A stretch of 27,317 bases of DNA, from positions 1 to 27,317 of the forward strand of contig URKQ01000043.1 in the NCBI GenBank assembly GCA_900548455.1, given 5' to 3'. Both the position numbers and the translations under genes were made by a program. The notes under the pieces were generated by a model. The model was not told the origin of the DNA and ran no database searches. It was given only the letters and a program-made list of their open reading frames with translations. Below, one piece after another: positions 1 to 7,359 of this stretch (position 1 is the first letter of the stretch; each line of letters starts with the position of its first letter). This stretch comes from an uncultured Clostridium sp. (GTDB taxonomy: Bacteria; Bacillota; Clostridia; Clostridiales; Clostridiaceae).

Positions 1-163
1 CCAAAATCATTTAGGTCTGGTTTTACGCAATTGTTAGGACACCCTCCAATAGCTATTTTAAATTCTTTGAGGGTTACTCCAATGTAAAACTACCTCACAA
101 ATTTAAAATAGCTATTGGAGGGTGTCCTAACAATTGCGTAAAACCAGACCTAAATGATTTTGG
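1..163. repeat. Perfect 64-bp inverted repeat at the window edge
   Basis: Bases 1-64 are the exact reverse complement of bases 100-163, leaving a 35-base spacer (65-99). The right arm is normal coding sequence of the sulfite reductase gene, including its CPNNC siroheme/cluster motif. The left arm is therefore the copied part and interrupts the gene. The repeat ends exactly at base 1, which is what a fold-back chimera at a contig end looks like. A real inverted duplication cannot be excluded. Confidence 0.95.
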
Positions 164-638
164 GATAGTTGGTGCTAAAACTCCATCAATTAACAATGAC
201 TTATGCAAGGGCTGTAAAAAGTGTATAATTGAAACCTCCTGTCCAATGAGCGCTGCAAAAGTAATAGATAATAAACTTAATATAGATGAAAATATATGTA
301 ATCACTGTGGTAGGTGCGTTGGTAAATGTCCATTTAAGTCTGTTGAAAATGAAGCTAATGGTTATAAAGTATATATAGGCGGTCGCTGGGGTAAAAAAGT
401 TGCAGCTGGTAGAAAACTTAATAAAATTTTCTTATCAGAAGAAGAAGTTCTTTCAGTTTTAGAAAAAGCTATATTGTTATTTAGAGAACAAGGAATAACT
501 GGAGAACGTTTTGCCGATACAATAAATCGCCTTGGCTTTGAAAATGTTGAAATTCAGCTTTTAAGTAATGATATTTTAGATAGAAAAGAAGAAATTCTAG
601 ATTCTAAGGTTCATCTAACAGGTGGTGCGACCTGCTAA
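66..638 (+). CDS. Sulfite reductase subunit, siroheme/4Fe-4S type with ferredoxin insert (5' truncated)
   Basis: The reading frame is open from the spacer of the inverted repeat to a TAA at 636-638, well upstream of the first internal ATG at 246. Its first residues (LPHKFKIAIGGCPNNC) are the classic nitrite/sulfite reductase signature, in which CPNNC supplies cysteines for the coupled 4Fe-4S cluster and siroheme. Two ferredoxin-type cluster motifs follow, CKGCKKCIIETSCP and CNHCGRCVGKCP. The reductase fold then resumes with GGRWGKK. This arrangement resembles the C subunit of clostridial anaerobic sulfite reductase (AsrC-like), which reduces sulfite to sulfide in the cytoplasm. Roughly the first third to half of the protein is missing because the window edge or inverted repeat cuts it. 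Subunit identity is inferred because asrA and asrB are outside the window. Confidence 0.85.
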   Translation, partial: FEGYSNVKLPHKFKIAIGGCPNNCVKPDLNDFGIVGAKTPSINNDLCKGCKKCIIETSCPMSAAKVIDNKLNIDENICNHCGRCVGKCPFKSVENEANGYKVYIGGRWGKKVAAGRKLNKIFLSEEEVLSVLEKAILLFREQGITGERFADTINRLGFENVEIQLLSNDILDRKEEILDSKVHLTGGATC

Positions 639-640
639 AT

Positions 641-682
641 AAAAAGATTGTTGTAAAATTTTTTTACAACAATCTTTTTTTC
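641..682 (+). terminator. Rho-independent terminator after sulfite reductase
   Basis: A long hairpin begins two bases after the stop codon. Its arms are AAAAGATTGTTGTAAAA and its complement, and it ends in a run of T residues (674-681). The A-rich 5' arm could also let it act on the opposite strand. Confidence 0.9.
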
Positions 683-848
683 TTTAACACTAAGCTTATG
701 TATTTAAATATTATAATAGTAACCATAGGTATTACATTTTTAAAATTACAATTCTATATTTAATAGACTTTTTATTAAAAGCTATTAAATATATTTTAGA
801 AAATTGATTTTATATGTAAACATATACTTATAAATGTTCCTCTAGTCT

Positions 849-877
849 TTAACCTATATATCAATATATGTTATAAT
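849..877 (+). promoter_or_regulatory. Candidate promoter for DUF3267/histidine phosphatase
   Basis: TTAACC (849-854), a 17-base spacer, and TATAAT (872-877) preceded by TG (extended -10). The predicted start near 884 lies just upstream of the DUF3267 gene. The rest of 683-848 is AT-rich with nothing else recognised. Confidence 0.5.
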
Positions 878-902
878 TTAACATATAAAGCAATAGAAAT
901 GG

Positions 903-1532
903 ATGGATGTTATGTATAATATAAAATTTATGGGTCTATATAAAAATGAATCACAAATTTTACATGGATTACTTCCTACAAATGCAACTCAGTTTGAAGA
1001 ACCAAATAAATTTATTACAGTTTTTTTCAAAGGAACATTAATATTTATGCCTTTTATTGCTATGATTGTATTTGCAATATTCGCAAAATTCAAACTTTGT
1101 AACAACTACATGGATTTTCAAAATGCAAAAACATTACCACAATCCATAGGAATTGCTGCAGTTATATCTATTCTGCTAGTATTAATACACCAGATACTTC
1201 ATGCAATTTGTTTCCCTAAGAAAGTGCAAAAAGAAATTTGGTTCATACTTAAAAGCCTATCAGCATTTGTCTATTGTAATCATCCAGTATCAAAAAGAAA
1301 GTATCTATGGATATGTATATGTCCTAATGTTTTCTTAGGTATAATTCCATTTTTTCTTTGGCTGATTTTATCACATAATTTTAATAATTTTATGTCTCAA
1401 CTTATTCTATTTGTTTCACTCTTTAACATGTTTTCTGGTATTGGTGATTATTATAATATCTATTTAACTTTAAAACAAGTTCCTAAAAATTCAATTATCC
1501 AAAATTATGGTATTCATACATATTGGTATTAA
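903..1532 (+). CDS. DUF3267 family membrane protein, zincin-like, with HQxxH in place of HExxH
   Basis: The protein has 209 residues and hydrophobic segments near 43-61, 82-103, 137-157 and 163-180. This layout matches the DUF3267 putative zincin peptidase family. The family's HExxH motif falls in the second membrane segment but reads HQILH (His96, Gln97, His100), so the glutamate that activates water in zincins is replaced. Asp182 in SGIGD sits where the family has a conserved Gly-Asp that could serve as a third metal ligand. The tail NYGIHTYWY also fits the family end. It may be a non-catalytic metal-binding protein or a variant; no substrate is known. ATG at 903 has a poor ribosome binding site, and ATG at 912 preceded by GGATGG is an alternative start. 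The histidine phosphatase follows after 16 bases, suggesting an operon. Confidence 0.75.
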   Translation: MDVMYNIKFMGLYKNESQILHGLLPTNATQFEEPNKFITVFFKGTLIFMPFIAMIVFAIFAKFKLCNNYMDFQNAKTLPQSIGIAAVISILLVLIHQILHAICFPKKVQKEIWFILKSLSAFVYCNHPVSKRKYLWICICPNVFLGIIPFFLWLILSHNFNNFMSQLILFVSLFNMFSGIGDYYNIYLTLKQVPKNSIIQNYGIHTYWY

Positions 1533-1548
1533 ATGGGGAGGAATCTAT

Positions 1549-2136
1549 ATGAAATTGTATATTATAAGGCATGGTCAAACAGATTGGAACTCGAAAGGTA
1601 AAATACAAGGTAGTAAAGACATTAGTTTAAACAGAATGGGACTAGCTCAAGGCTACCATTTAAGTGACATTATAATAGAAAATAACTATAATATCTCAAA
1701 AATATATTGCAGCAAACAAAAAAGAGCTATTGAAACAGCTGAAATTTTAAGTAACAAATTAAATGTTGAGCATGAACCTATCGATGGTATTGAGGAAATG
1801 AATTTTGGTGATTGGGAAGGTCTTACTTGGGAAGAAATAAGAAATTGTTTCCCAAAACAATATCTCATGTGGTATGAACACCGTAGATATACAAAAGTTC
1901 CAAGGGGAGAATCCTATGAGGATGTTTTAAAACGCTCCTTAATTGCAATAAATTCCATAATAGAAGAAAATGAAGATGATGTTGCAATTATAAGTCATGG
2001 TGGTGTCATAAAGACACTTCAATGCTATCTAACCAATACCCCTTTTAATAAAATGGGTGACTTTAAATCTGACAATTCATCTATATTAGAAGTTGATAGT
2101 AATGATTTTAGAGAAGCAATTGAACTAATTATTTAG
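1549..2136 (+). CDS. Histidine phosphatase family protein (phosphoglycerate mutase-like)
   Basis: The protein has 195 residues in the branch-2 histidine acid phosphatase/phosphoglycerate mutase fold. The RHG motif at residues 7-9 carries the phosphorylated His8. Other active-site residues visible are Arg59, Glu83 in IEEMNFGDWEG, and His150 in ISHGG. The start was set at 1549 because GGGGAGG lies 8 bases upstream; an upstream in-frame ATG at 1507 overlaps the previous gene and lacks such a site. The family includes alpha-ribazole phosphatase (CobC), PhoE-like broad-specificity phosphatases and small-molecule phosphatases, and sequence alone does not separate them here. A perfect hairpin follows the gene. 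Confidence 0.9.
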   Translation: MKLYIIRHGQTDWNSKGKIQGSKDISLNRMGLAQGYHLSDIIIENNYNISKIYCSKQKRAIETAEILSNKLNVEHEPIDGIEEMNFGDWEGLTWEEIRNCFPKQYLMWYEHRRYTKVPRGESYEDVLKRSLIAINSIIEENEDDVAIISHGGVIKTLQCYLTNTPFNKMGDFKSDNSSILEVDSNDFREAIELII

Positions 2137-2172
2137 ATCTAAAACATCCCAACTAATAACCTTATCATAATA

Positions 2173-2205
2173 GGTTCTCTGTAGTTAAATTATCTACAGA
2201 GAACC
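2173..2205 (+). terminator. Hairpin after histidine phosphatase gene
   Basis: A perfect 12-bp stem (GGTTCTCTGTAG with its complement) and a 9-base loop lie 37 bases after the stop codon. The T run after it is weak (CTTTA), so termination strength is uncertain. Confidence 0.65.
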
Positions 2206-2339
2206 CTTTACAATCATAAGCTATCCTACAACTCTATTTTACTACAGAACATTATTAATTGGACAAGCCCTTAGATAAAAAGCAACCCTTCTATATCTAA
2301 ATAAAATTATACTAAACTTAAAGAAAATGGAGGCTAATT

Positions 2340-2822
2340 ATGAAATTTAAAGATATATCTAATAAACCTTGGGAATGTGACTGTATTGGTTGTGCTATAG
2401 GTACAAGTAATGTTATTCCTCCTGGAGGCATAATTTTAAATACTGACAATTTTGTACTTCATGAAGACCCTGAAATTCCAATAGAAGGTTTTCTAATAAT
2501 TGCATCTAAAAACCATATTAAATCTATTGCTGAACTTACACCTGAGGAATCTTCTGAACTGTTTAAGTTAGTATATAAAGCTCGAATAGCCCAAAAGAAT
2601 ATTTTAGGTATAAATGAAGTTACAATTATACAAGAAGAACGTTCAGGACATTTTCATATATGGCTTCTTCCAAGATATGAATGGATGACAGAGAAATTGG
2701 GGAATTCGCTAAGTAGTATTAGAGATATTACTAACTATAGCCGAGAAAATCTTAAAACTAAGGATAATGTTGAAAAAGTATTAACCTCAGTAAATAAATT
2801 AAAAGATTATTTTAATGAATAA
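2340..2822 (+). CDS. HIT family nucleotide-binding hydrolase/transferase
   Basis: The protein has 160 residues. The histidine-triad motif reads H104-F-H106-I-W108 (GHFHIWLLPR). The first two histidines, including the central nucleophile His106, are present, while the third triad position is tryptophan. An N-terminal CDCIGC resembles the Cys pair that binds a structural zinc in some HIT proteins. HIT enzymes hydrolyse or transfer nucleotides from phosphoramidate or phosphoanhydride bonds; the substrate here is unknown. ATG at 2340 is preceded by GGAGG at good spacing. A small membrane-protein gene follows 19 bases later, suggesting co-transcription. Confidence 0.85.
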   Translation: MKFKDISNKPWECDCIGCAIGTSNVIPPGGIILNTDNFVLHEDPEIPIEGFLIIASKNHIKSIAELTPEESSELFKLVYKARIAQKNILGINEVTIIQEERSGHFHIWLLPRYEWMTEKLGNSLSSIRDITNYSRENLKTKDNVEKVLTSVNKLKDYFNE

Positions 2823-2841
2823 TAGTTAGGAGTTATAAAAT

Positions 2842-3024
2842 ATGAAAAAAATATTATTAGAACTTTTACTTTTAAACTCAACTCTGTTCTTAGTTAGATT
2901 TCTATTTATATTAGTTACAAAACAACCTTTCTTTGAAAGTGCTTTTGTCGGCTCTTTAATTGGGTTATCACTAGTTTATATTTTTGCAGCAGTACTACAT
3001 GATAAAAAGAAAAAAAGTAGGTAA
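2842..3024 (+). CDS. Small membrane protein, 60 residues, unknown function
   Basis: The start ATG has TAGGAG upstream. The protein has two hydrophobic stretches, about residues 3-26 and 32-54, with a short polar turn between them. It ends in a basic tail (DKKKKSR) expected to lie in the cytoplasm. It matches no family that I recognise. It sits 19 bases after the HIT gene and before a convergent hairpin, so it is probably the last gene of that unit. A real gene is likely because of the ribosome binding site, spacing and membrane-protein composition. Confidence 0.6.
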   Translation: MKKILLELLLLNSTLFLVRFLFILVTKQPFFESAFVGSLIGLSLVYIFAAVLHDKKKKSR

Positions 3025-3098
3025 AATGCATATTCTAAAATGCTTAGATTTCAACGGAAGCATCATATATGAAGAAAAAATTGCTGGATTGTAAACTT

Positions 3099-3134
3099 AG
3101 CCATAATGATACTTCATAAACTATCATTATGGCT
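3099..3134. terminator. Hairpin between convergent genes
   Basis: A perfect 13-bp stem (AGCCATAATGATA with its complement) and a 10-base loop sit between the end of the plus-strand HIT unit and the end of the minus-strand YitT gene. No long T run follows on either strand. It probably serves as a shared transcription barrier. Confidence 0.6.
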
Positions 3135-3179
3135 ACATTAATATTATTTTACTAGTAAAAATTAATAAAGTTTATATTA

Positions 3180-4028
3180 TTAACAAATGCTTTTAAATCC
3201 ATATCCAAAAACTTCACATACGTTGCTTACAGTTATAAATGCATCTTTATCAATTTCTTTTATAAAATTTCTCAATTTTATAAACTCTCTTCTGCCTATA
3301 ATAACTACAATAATATCTTGACTATTATTTTCATATCCACCTTTACCATTATAAACAGTAACTCCTCTATCTAAATCATTTATAATAAATTCCTTTATCT
3401 TTTGGCTTTTATTACTTATTACAGTAACTTCCTTTTGCATATTAATACCTTCAATTAAAGCATCAATTACAAATCCATTTATAATAACACCGAGCATGGC
3501 ATATAAGGATGCTTTAATATTAAAAGCAAATGCCGCCATAATTGTTATAAACAAATCAGATAGTAATACCCCTTTTCCTAAATCTATATGAAAAAATTTA
3601 TTCAGTATCTTAGCAATTATATCTGTTCCCCCAGTTGATGCATCTTGATTAAATACTATCCCCATACCTACTCCTGAAATAAGAATTCCTAATATTAACT
3701 CTAAAAATACATCCCCGGTTAAAGAATGACTTATAACTACAGTTCTTTCTAAAATCAAAATAATAAATGAAACACCAAAACTTGCATATATAGTTTTTAC
3801 ACCAAACTCCTTTCCAATAACAATAAAAGCAAGAATAAAAAGCACTATATTAATAAATATCATTATCATTCCCACTGATATTGTTGGAACAAAACTGTTA
3901 ATAACAATAGCAAGGCCATTAGCACCGCCAGTTGCTAAATTATTTGGCATTAAAAAAAAGTACATACCACATGCCACCATTATCATTCCTACATTTATAA
4001 TAACAAACTCATTAAATTTTTTTATCAT
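3180..4028 (-). CDS. YitT family membrane protein (YitT membrane domain plus DUF2179)
   Basis: The protein has 282 residues with five or six hydrophobic segments in the first two thirds. Family motifs seen are MPNNLATGGANGLAIV near the N-terminus and FNQDASTGGTDIIAKI further on. The C-terminal part, with NDLDRGVTVYNGKGGY and CEVFGYGF, is the soluble DUF2179 domain. Members are widespread in Firmicutes, and their transport or signalling role is not established. The start at 4028 was chosen because AAGGAGG lies 8 bases upstream; an upstream in-frame ATG at 4067 has no such site. A cobalamin riboswitch, a 44-codon ORF and a terminator hairpin lie upstream on the same strand, so B12-dependent read-through control is plausible but unproven. 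Confidence 0.92.
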   Translation of the reverse strand: MIKKFNEFVIINVGMIMVACGMYFFLMPNNLATGGANGLAIVINSFVPTISVGMIMIFINIVLFILAFIVIGKEFGVKTIYASFGVSFIILILERTVVISHSLTGDVFLELILGILISGVGMGIVFNQDASTGGTDIIAKILNKFFHIDLGKGVLLSDLFITIMAAFAFNIKASLYAMLGVIINGFVIDALIEGINMQKEVTVISNKSQKIKEFIINDLDRGVTVYNGKGGYENNSQDIIVVIIGRREFIKLRNFIKEIDKDAFITVSNVCEVFGYGFKSIC

Positions 4029-4088
4029 ATTAAATTCCTCCTTGTAAAGCGCGTAATTAAAATTCATAAGGATTATTTTAATATGTAT

Positions 4089-4223
4089 TTAGCCGTAATG
4101 TTTAATGACCATTCTACCTCTAGAAAACAAAAATCCTCTTAACTCAAAAGTTAAGAGGCATAATATACAGACGTAAAAAATCACACGAAAATTATGACAC
4201 AAGTATTCATGTAATTGTCCCAT
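4089..4223 (-). CDS. 44-codon ORF directly under cobalamin riboswitch control (possible leader or gene remnant)
   Basis: The ATG at 4223 is preceded by GGGGGTG, 5 bases away, which itself follows directly on the P13/kissing-loop hairpin of the riboswitch. That is where a translationally controlled B12-regulated gene normally starts. The protein begins MGQLHEYLCHNFRV and has one short hydrophobic stretch with several Cys and His, but resembles no family I know. The terminator hairpin at 4135-4158 lies inside the ORF. It may be a leader peptide coupling translation to termination, a decayed remnant of a B12-regulated gene, or an incidental frame. Confidence 0.35.
   Translation of the reverse strand: MGQLHEYLCHNFRVIFYVCILCLLTFELRGFLFSRGRMVIKHYG
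4124..4158 (-). terminator. Terminator hairpin between riboswitch and YitT
   Basis: Read on the minus strand, it has a 10-bp perfect stem (CCTCTTAACT with its complement), a 4-base loop, then ATTTTTGTTTT. It lies about 80 bases after the riboswitch aptamer and about 100 bases before the YitT start, so it could be the expression platform or an attenuator. Confidence 0.85.
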
Positions 4224-4240
4224 TATGACACCCCCTATCT

Positions 4241-4405
4241 ACCGTAGAGCTAACGGTGTATTAATAAAGGCAGGTCTTCTGACTTCAGTTCACAGCTTCT
4301 CCTGCCTTCCCGACATAAGTCAGTGACATCTTCTTTGGAGTTGCTCCCCATCACAGCGGCGGGACCGTCTAGGATTTTCACCTAAGTTCCCTTTTAAATA
4401 AAGCT
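4241..4405 (-). promoter_or_regulatory. Cobalamin (B12) riboswitch
   Basis: Read on the minus strand it carries the conserved blocks in order: AGGTGAAAATCCTAGACGG, GGTCCCGCCGCTGTGATG, GGGGAGCAACTCC (P5/L5), a B12-box variant ATGTCACTG, TCGGGAAGGC, and AGTCAGAAGACCTGCC. A downstream hairpin ACCGT-loop-ACGGT (4241-4257) has GCTC in its loop, able to kiss the GAGC of L5. A GGGGGTG ribosome binding site follows. The aptamer should bind adenosyl- or methylcobalamin and repress the downstream unit. Confidence 0.95.
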
Positions 4406-4451
4406 AATACTTTATACCTTTACCTAATATTTAATTATCTCTTCAATATAT

Positions 4452-4480
4452 AGTATATTCATAATATACAAATAATTCAA
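4452..4480 (-). promoter_or_regulatory. Promoter of the cobalamin riboswitch transcript
   Basis: On the minus strand: TTGAAT (4475-4480), a 17-base spacer, TATACT (4452-4457). The predicted start near 4445 is about 40 bases upstream of the aptamer. Between 4481 and 4688 I see only AT-rich sequence; the plus-strand HAD unit must have its promoter there, but no clear -35 is visible. Confidence 0.6.
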
Positions 4481-4703
4481 CACCATTACATAAGTTATTT
4501 CCATACCTAATACATATTTACCTAATAAAATTTTAACTAACCAGAGAACTACTTTTTCCAATTATAATAGTGTATAATTGTAAATATGTTATTATGTGTA
4601 TAAATAACCCTATTTAATACTTTCCTATAAAGATGTACATCAAATAATTTTATATAATTATTGTTGAGTAAATATAAAATATGCGGGTAAGGTGAAAATT
4701 TAA

Positions 4704-5393
4704 ATGAATAATGTAAAAGCAATATTATTTGATTCAGGAAGAACATTAAATGTACCTCGAACAGGACACTGGTTTATAACACCCAATTTTATAAAAATAA
4801 TTGAAAGATCTGATTTTACTTGTACTGAGGAAAACATGGAAAAGGCAATAAACAAGGCTTGTGAGCACATTAGTAAAATTTTATTAGTGAAAACAGAAGA
4901 AGAAGAGTTTTTGATGTTTAAAGACTTCTATAAAATAGTATTAAAAGAAATAAATTATCCTAATATAAATGATGAAATTATAGAATCACTAGCAAAAGAT
5001 AATGTCTTTAATGATGATAAGTTCTTATTTTTCAAAGATATAGAGGAGTCTTTAAAAACTCTTAAAAATAAATATTTATTAGGCGTGGTTTCAGATACAT
5101 GGCCATCTTTAGAAAGAGTTTTTATAAATAAAGGTTTAAGAAAGTATTTTTCAACCTTTATTATGTCATCAATTTATGGTTCTAATAAAGCTCAAAAGAT
5201 CTTATTTAAAATAGCTATTGAAGAACTTGGAATTAAGGCCCAAGAAGCAATTTTTGTAGATGATAGTGAATCTAATTTAGATGCAGCAAAAGAGTTTGGT
5301 ATGATTCCAATATTAATTGATGTTTACAACTCAGACGATCTAAATAGCAAATATCCTATAATACACTCTATAAGTGAACTAATAGAAAAATAA
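4704..5393 (+). CDS. HAD superfamily hydrolase
   Basis: The protein has 229 residues in the HAD fold, with a helical cap of roughly residues 18-105 between motifs I and II. Motif I reads LFDSGRTLN: the nucleophile Asp10 is present, but the second aspartate of DxD, the usual acid/base in phosphatases, is Gly12. Motif II is VVSDT, motif III the Lys in GSNKAQ, and motif IV VDDSESNLDAA. The motif I change is seen in non-phosphatase HAD members such as haloacid dehalogenases, so phosphatase activity should not be assumed. The start has AAGGTG 9 bases upstream. It is the first of four closely spaced plus-strand genes. Confidence 0.82.
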   Translation: MNNVKAILFDSGRTLNVPRTGHWFITPNFIKIIERSDFTCTEENMEKAINKACEHISKILLVKTEEEEFLMFKDFYKIVLKEINYPNINDEIIESLAKDNVFNDDKFLFFKDIEESLKTLKNKYLLGVVSDTWPSLERVFINKGLRKYFSTFIMSSIYGSNKAQKILFKIAIEELGIKAQEAIFVDDSESNLDAAKEFGMIPILIDVYNSDDLNSKYPIIHSISELIEK

Positions 5394-5435
5394 TCAACTA
5401 AATATAATTAGTATCTAGTTTAAGGAGAAAAATAA

Positions 5436-6326
5436 ATGAACGAATCATATTGGAATAAGCAACTAGACTTTCTTAAATCTATTCGTACCGGTTGGTTTAA
5501 TAATGATTATATTGAATTTCTCATAGATAAGGTTTGGAAAATTAAAAAGCCTGTTAACATTATTGATTTTGGATGTGGATTTGGATATATCGGACTTTTA
5601 TTTATGCCTTTGTTGCCTAAAGGAAGTACTTACACTGGCATAGACATTAGTGAAAACCTCTTAGCAGAAGCTAAAAACATCTTTTCTACACTAGATTATA
5701 ATTCAAGGTTTATAAAAGCTGACTTAAACGAATATTTCCCAGATAAAAAATATGATATAGCAATTTCACAAGCAGTACTTAGACATATCCCAAATTCAAA
5801 AAAAATACTGAATAAAATGATAGAATCAGTATCTGATGGTGGCCTTGTTATATGTATGGAGGGAGATTTAGAAATCGAAAAAACTTCTCAATACTTTAGT
5901 GGTCTTGATTATATAGGACTTGATATGCCTTCATTATATCGCCAAAAATACAGAAATGAATTTATGACTGGTGGTAGAGATTATAGAATTGGCATTAAAC
6001 TTCCTATCATCATGCAAGAATTAGGGTTACACGATGTAGATGTAAGAATGAATGATCGTGTAAAATTTATTAACCCTAAAGGAAATAAAGAAACTCACGA
6101 TAAAGAACTTAAGGCTATGATAAAAGCTTGGGGTTGGGACGAAAATTTATCTGATTATGAAGAAAAAGAACTTTTCCAATCTTTATTAAATAAAGGTTTA
6201 AATAAAAAAGACGCATTGAATTATATTGCTGGTGAAAAAGCAATTAGGTCTTATATTATAAATAACAAGGATATTACCTACATCCTTCAGGCCCCATGTA
6301 TTATGATATCCTATGGAATTAAATAA
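5436..6326 (+). CDS. Class I SAM-dependent methyltransferase
   Basis: The protein has 296 residues. The SAM-binding motif I is IIDFGCGFGYIG (residues 42-53), followed by the acidic ribose contact in YTGIDIS (66-72) and the post-II motif YDIAISQAVLRHIP. This matches small-molecule methyltransferases of the Methyltransf_25/11 type. The C-terminal 120 residues are an additional domain without motifs that I recognise and probably define the substrate pocket. AAGGAG is found 10 bases before the ATG. The gene lies 42 bases after the HAD gene and 30 before the S66 peptidase, consistent with an operon. Substrate unknown. Confidence 0.87.
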   Translation: MNESYWNKQLDFLKSIRTGWFNNDYIEFLIDKVWKIKKPVNIIDFGCGFGYIGLLFMPLLPKGSTYTGIDISENLLAEAKNIFSTLDYNSRFIKADLNEYFPDKKYDIAISQAVLRHIPNSKKILNKMIESVSDGGLVICMEGDLEIEKTSQYFSGLDYIGLDMPSLYRQKYRNEFMTGGRDYRIGIKLPIIMQELGLHDVDVRMNDRVKFINPKGNKETHDKELKAMIKAWGWDENLSDYEEKELFQSLLNKGLNKKDALNYIAGEKAIRSYIINNKDITYILQAPCIMISYGIK

Positions 6327-6356
6327 TCTAAAATACTTTTTAGGAGGCAAAAACAT

Positions 6357-7346
6357 ATGAATAAATTAACAATTAACCCTGGTGATGGTATAGGTATTTT
6401 TTCTCCATCATCCCCTATTACTCATACTTGTCCTAATAGATATAAACGTAGCATTGACTTTTTAAAAGGCAAGGGTTTTAAAATTATAGAAGGTACTCTT
6501 ACAGGAAAAAGTGATTTCTACAGATCTGGAAGTATAAAAGAAAGAGCTGAAGAATTAAACAACTTGATTAGAAATCCTGAAGTTCGATGTATTATGTCAA
6601 CCATAGGTGGGATGAATTCAAACTCTCTATTACCTTATATTGATTATGATGCATTTAAAGCTGATCCTAAACCTATTATAGGATATTCTGATGTTACAGC
6701 CATACTTTTAGGAATTTATGCAAAGACAGGTTTGCCAACTTTCTATGGCCCAGCTCTTGTAGCTTCTTTTGGAGAAATGGACCCTTATGTAAGTCAGACC
6801 CATGAATACTTTAAAAATGTTCTAATGAAGGATATTACTTACCCATTAGAATTGAAGATGCCACAGATTTGGACTGACGAGTTTATCAATTGGGAAGATC
6901 AAGACAGAAGTAAGAAAGGTTTTTCTAATGAATGGATAACGGTTCATGATGGAAAAGTTAGAGGGAGAGTAATTGGAGGAAATTTAAACACTATAGAAGG
7001 TATTTGGGGAAGTGAATATATGCCCCAAATAAAAAGTGGAGATATCCTCTTTATAGAAGATTCTTTAAAAGATGCTGCAACTATAGAAAGAAGCTTTTCT
7101 CATTTAAAAATATGTGGTGTATTTGATAAAGTCTCAGGAATTATCTTAGGTAAGCATGAACTGTTTGATGATTCAAAAACCGGCAGAAAGCCTTATGAAA
7201 TATTACTTGAAGTCCTTGGAGAAAATACGCTTCCCTTCTTAGCAGAATTTGATTGTTGCCATACACATCCAATGTTCACCCTTCCTATAGGCTGTGAAAT
7301 TGAACTTGATGCAACTAATAAAAAAGTGACGTTACTTAATCCATAA
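6357..7346 (+). CDS. S66 family peptidase (LD-carboxypeptidase / MccF-like)
   Basis: The protein has 329 residues and full family length. The nucleophile Ser111 lies in IIGYSDVTA, Glu234 in LFIEDSLKD, and His302 (or His304) in CCHTHPMFTLPIG, giving the Ser-Glu-His triad of S66 enzymes. The family contains murein LD-carboxypeptidases (LdcA), which trim cytoplasmic muropeptides, and MccF, which cleaves microcin C-type aminoacyl nucleotides. The insert around residues 160-205 is longer than in typical LdcA and leans toward the MccF branch. TAGGAGG lies just upstream. A GNAT gene follows 13 bases later. MccF and GNAT proteins both occur in microcin C immunity, an interesting but unproven parallel. 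Confidence 0.88.
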   Translation: MNKLTINPGDGIGIFSPSSPITHTCPNRYKRSIDFLKGKGFKIIEGTLTGKSDFYRSGSIKERAEELNNLIRNPEVRCIMSTIGGMNSNSLLPYIDYDAFKADPKPIIGYSDVTAILLGIYAKTGLPTFYGPALVASFGEMDPYVSQTHEYFKNVLMKDITYPLELKMPQIWTDEFINWEDQDRSKKGFSNEWITVHDGKVRGRVIGGNLNTIEGIWGSEYMPQIKSGDILFIEDSLKDAATIERSFSHLKICGVFDKVSGIILGKHELFDDSKTGRKPYEILLEVLGENTLPFLAEFDCCHTHPMFTLPIGCEIELDATNKKVTLLNP

Positions 7347-7359
7347 AGGAGGAAACAAA

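Noticed and set aside
1..163. Transposon end or insertion sequence as explanation of the terminal inverted repeat
   Set aside because: The arms are part of the sulfite reductase coding sequence, and no transposase or target duplication is visible.
1549..2136. Histidine phosphatase as CobC (alpha-ribazole phosphatase), because a B12 riboswitch lies nearby
   Set aside because: The riboswitch is 2 kb away on the other strand and faces away; no other cobalamin synthesis gene is present, and the family is too broad for that call.
4549..4746. 65-codon minus-strand ORF overlapping the HAD gene start
   Set aside because: No ribosome binding site, overlaps the start of a well-supported gene, and crosses the region that must hold its promoter.
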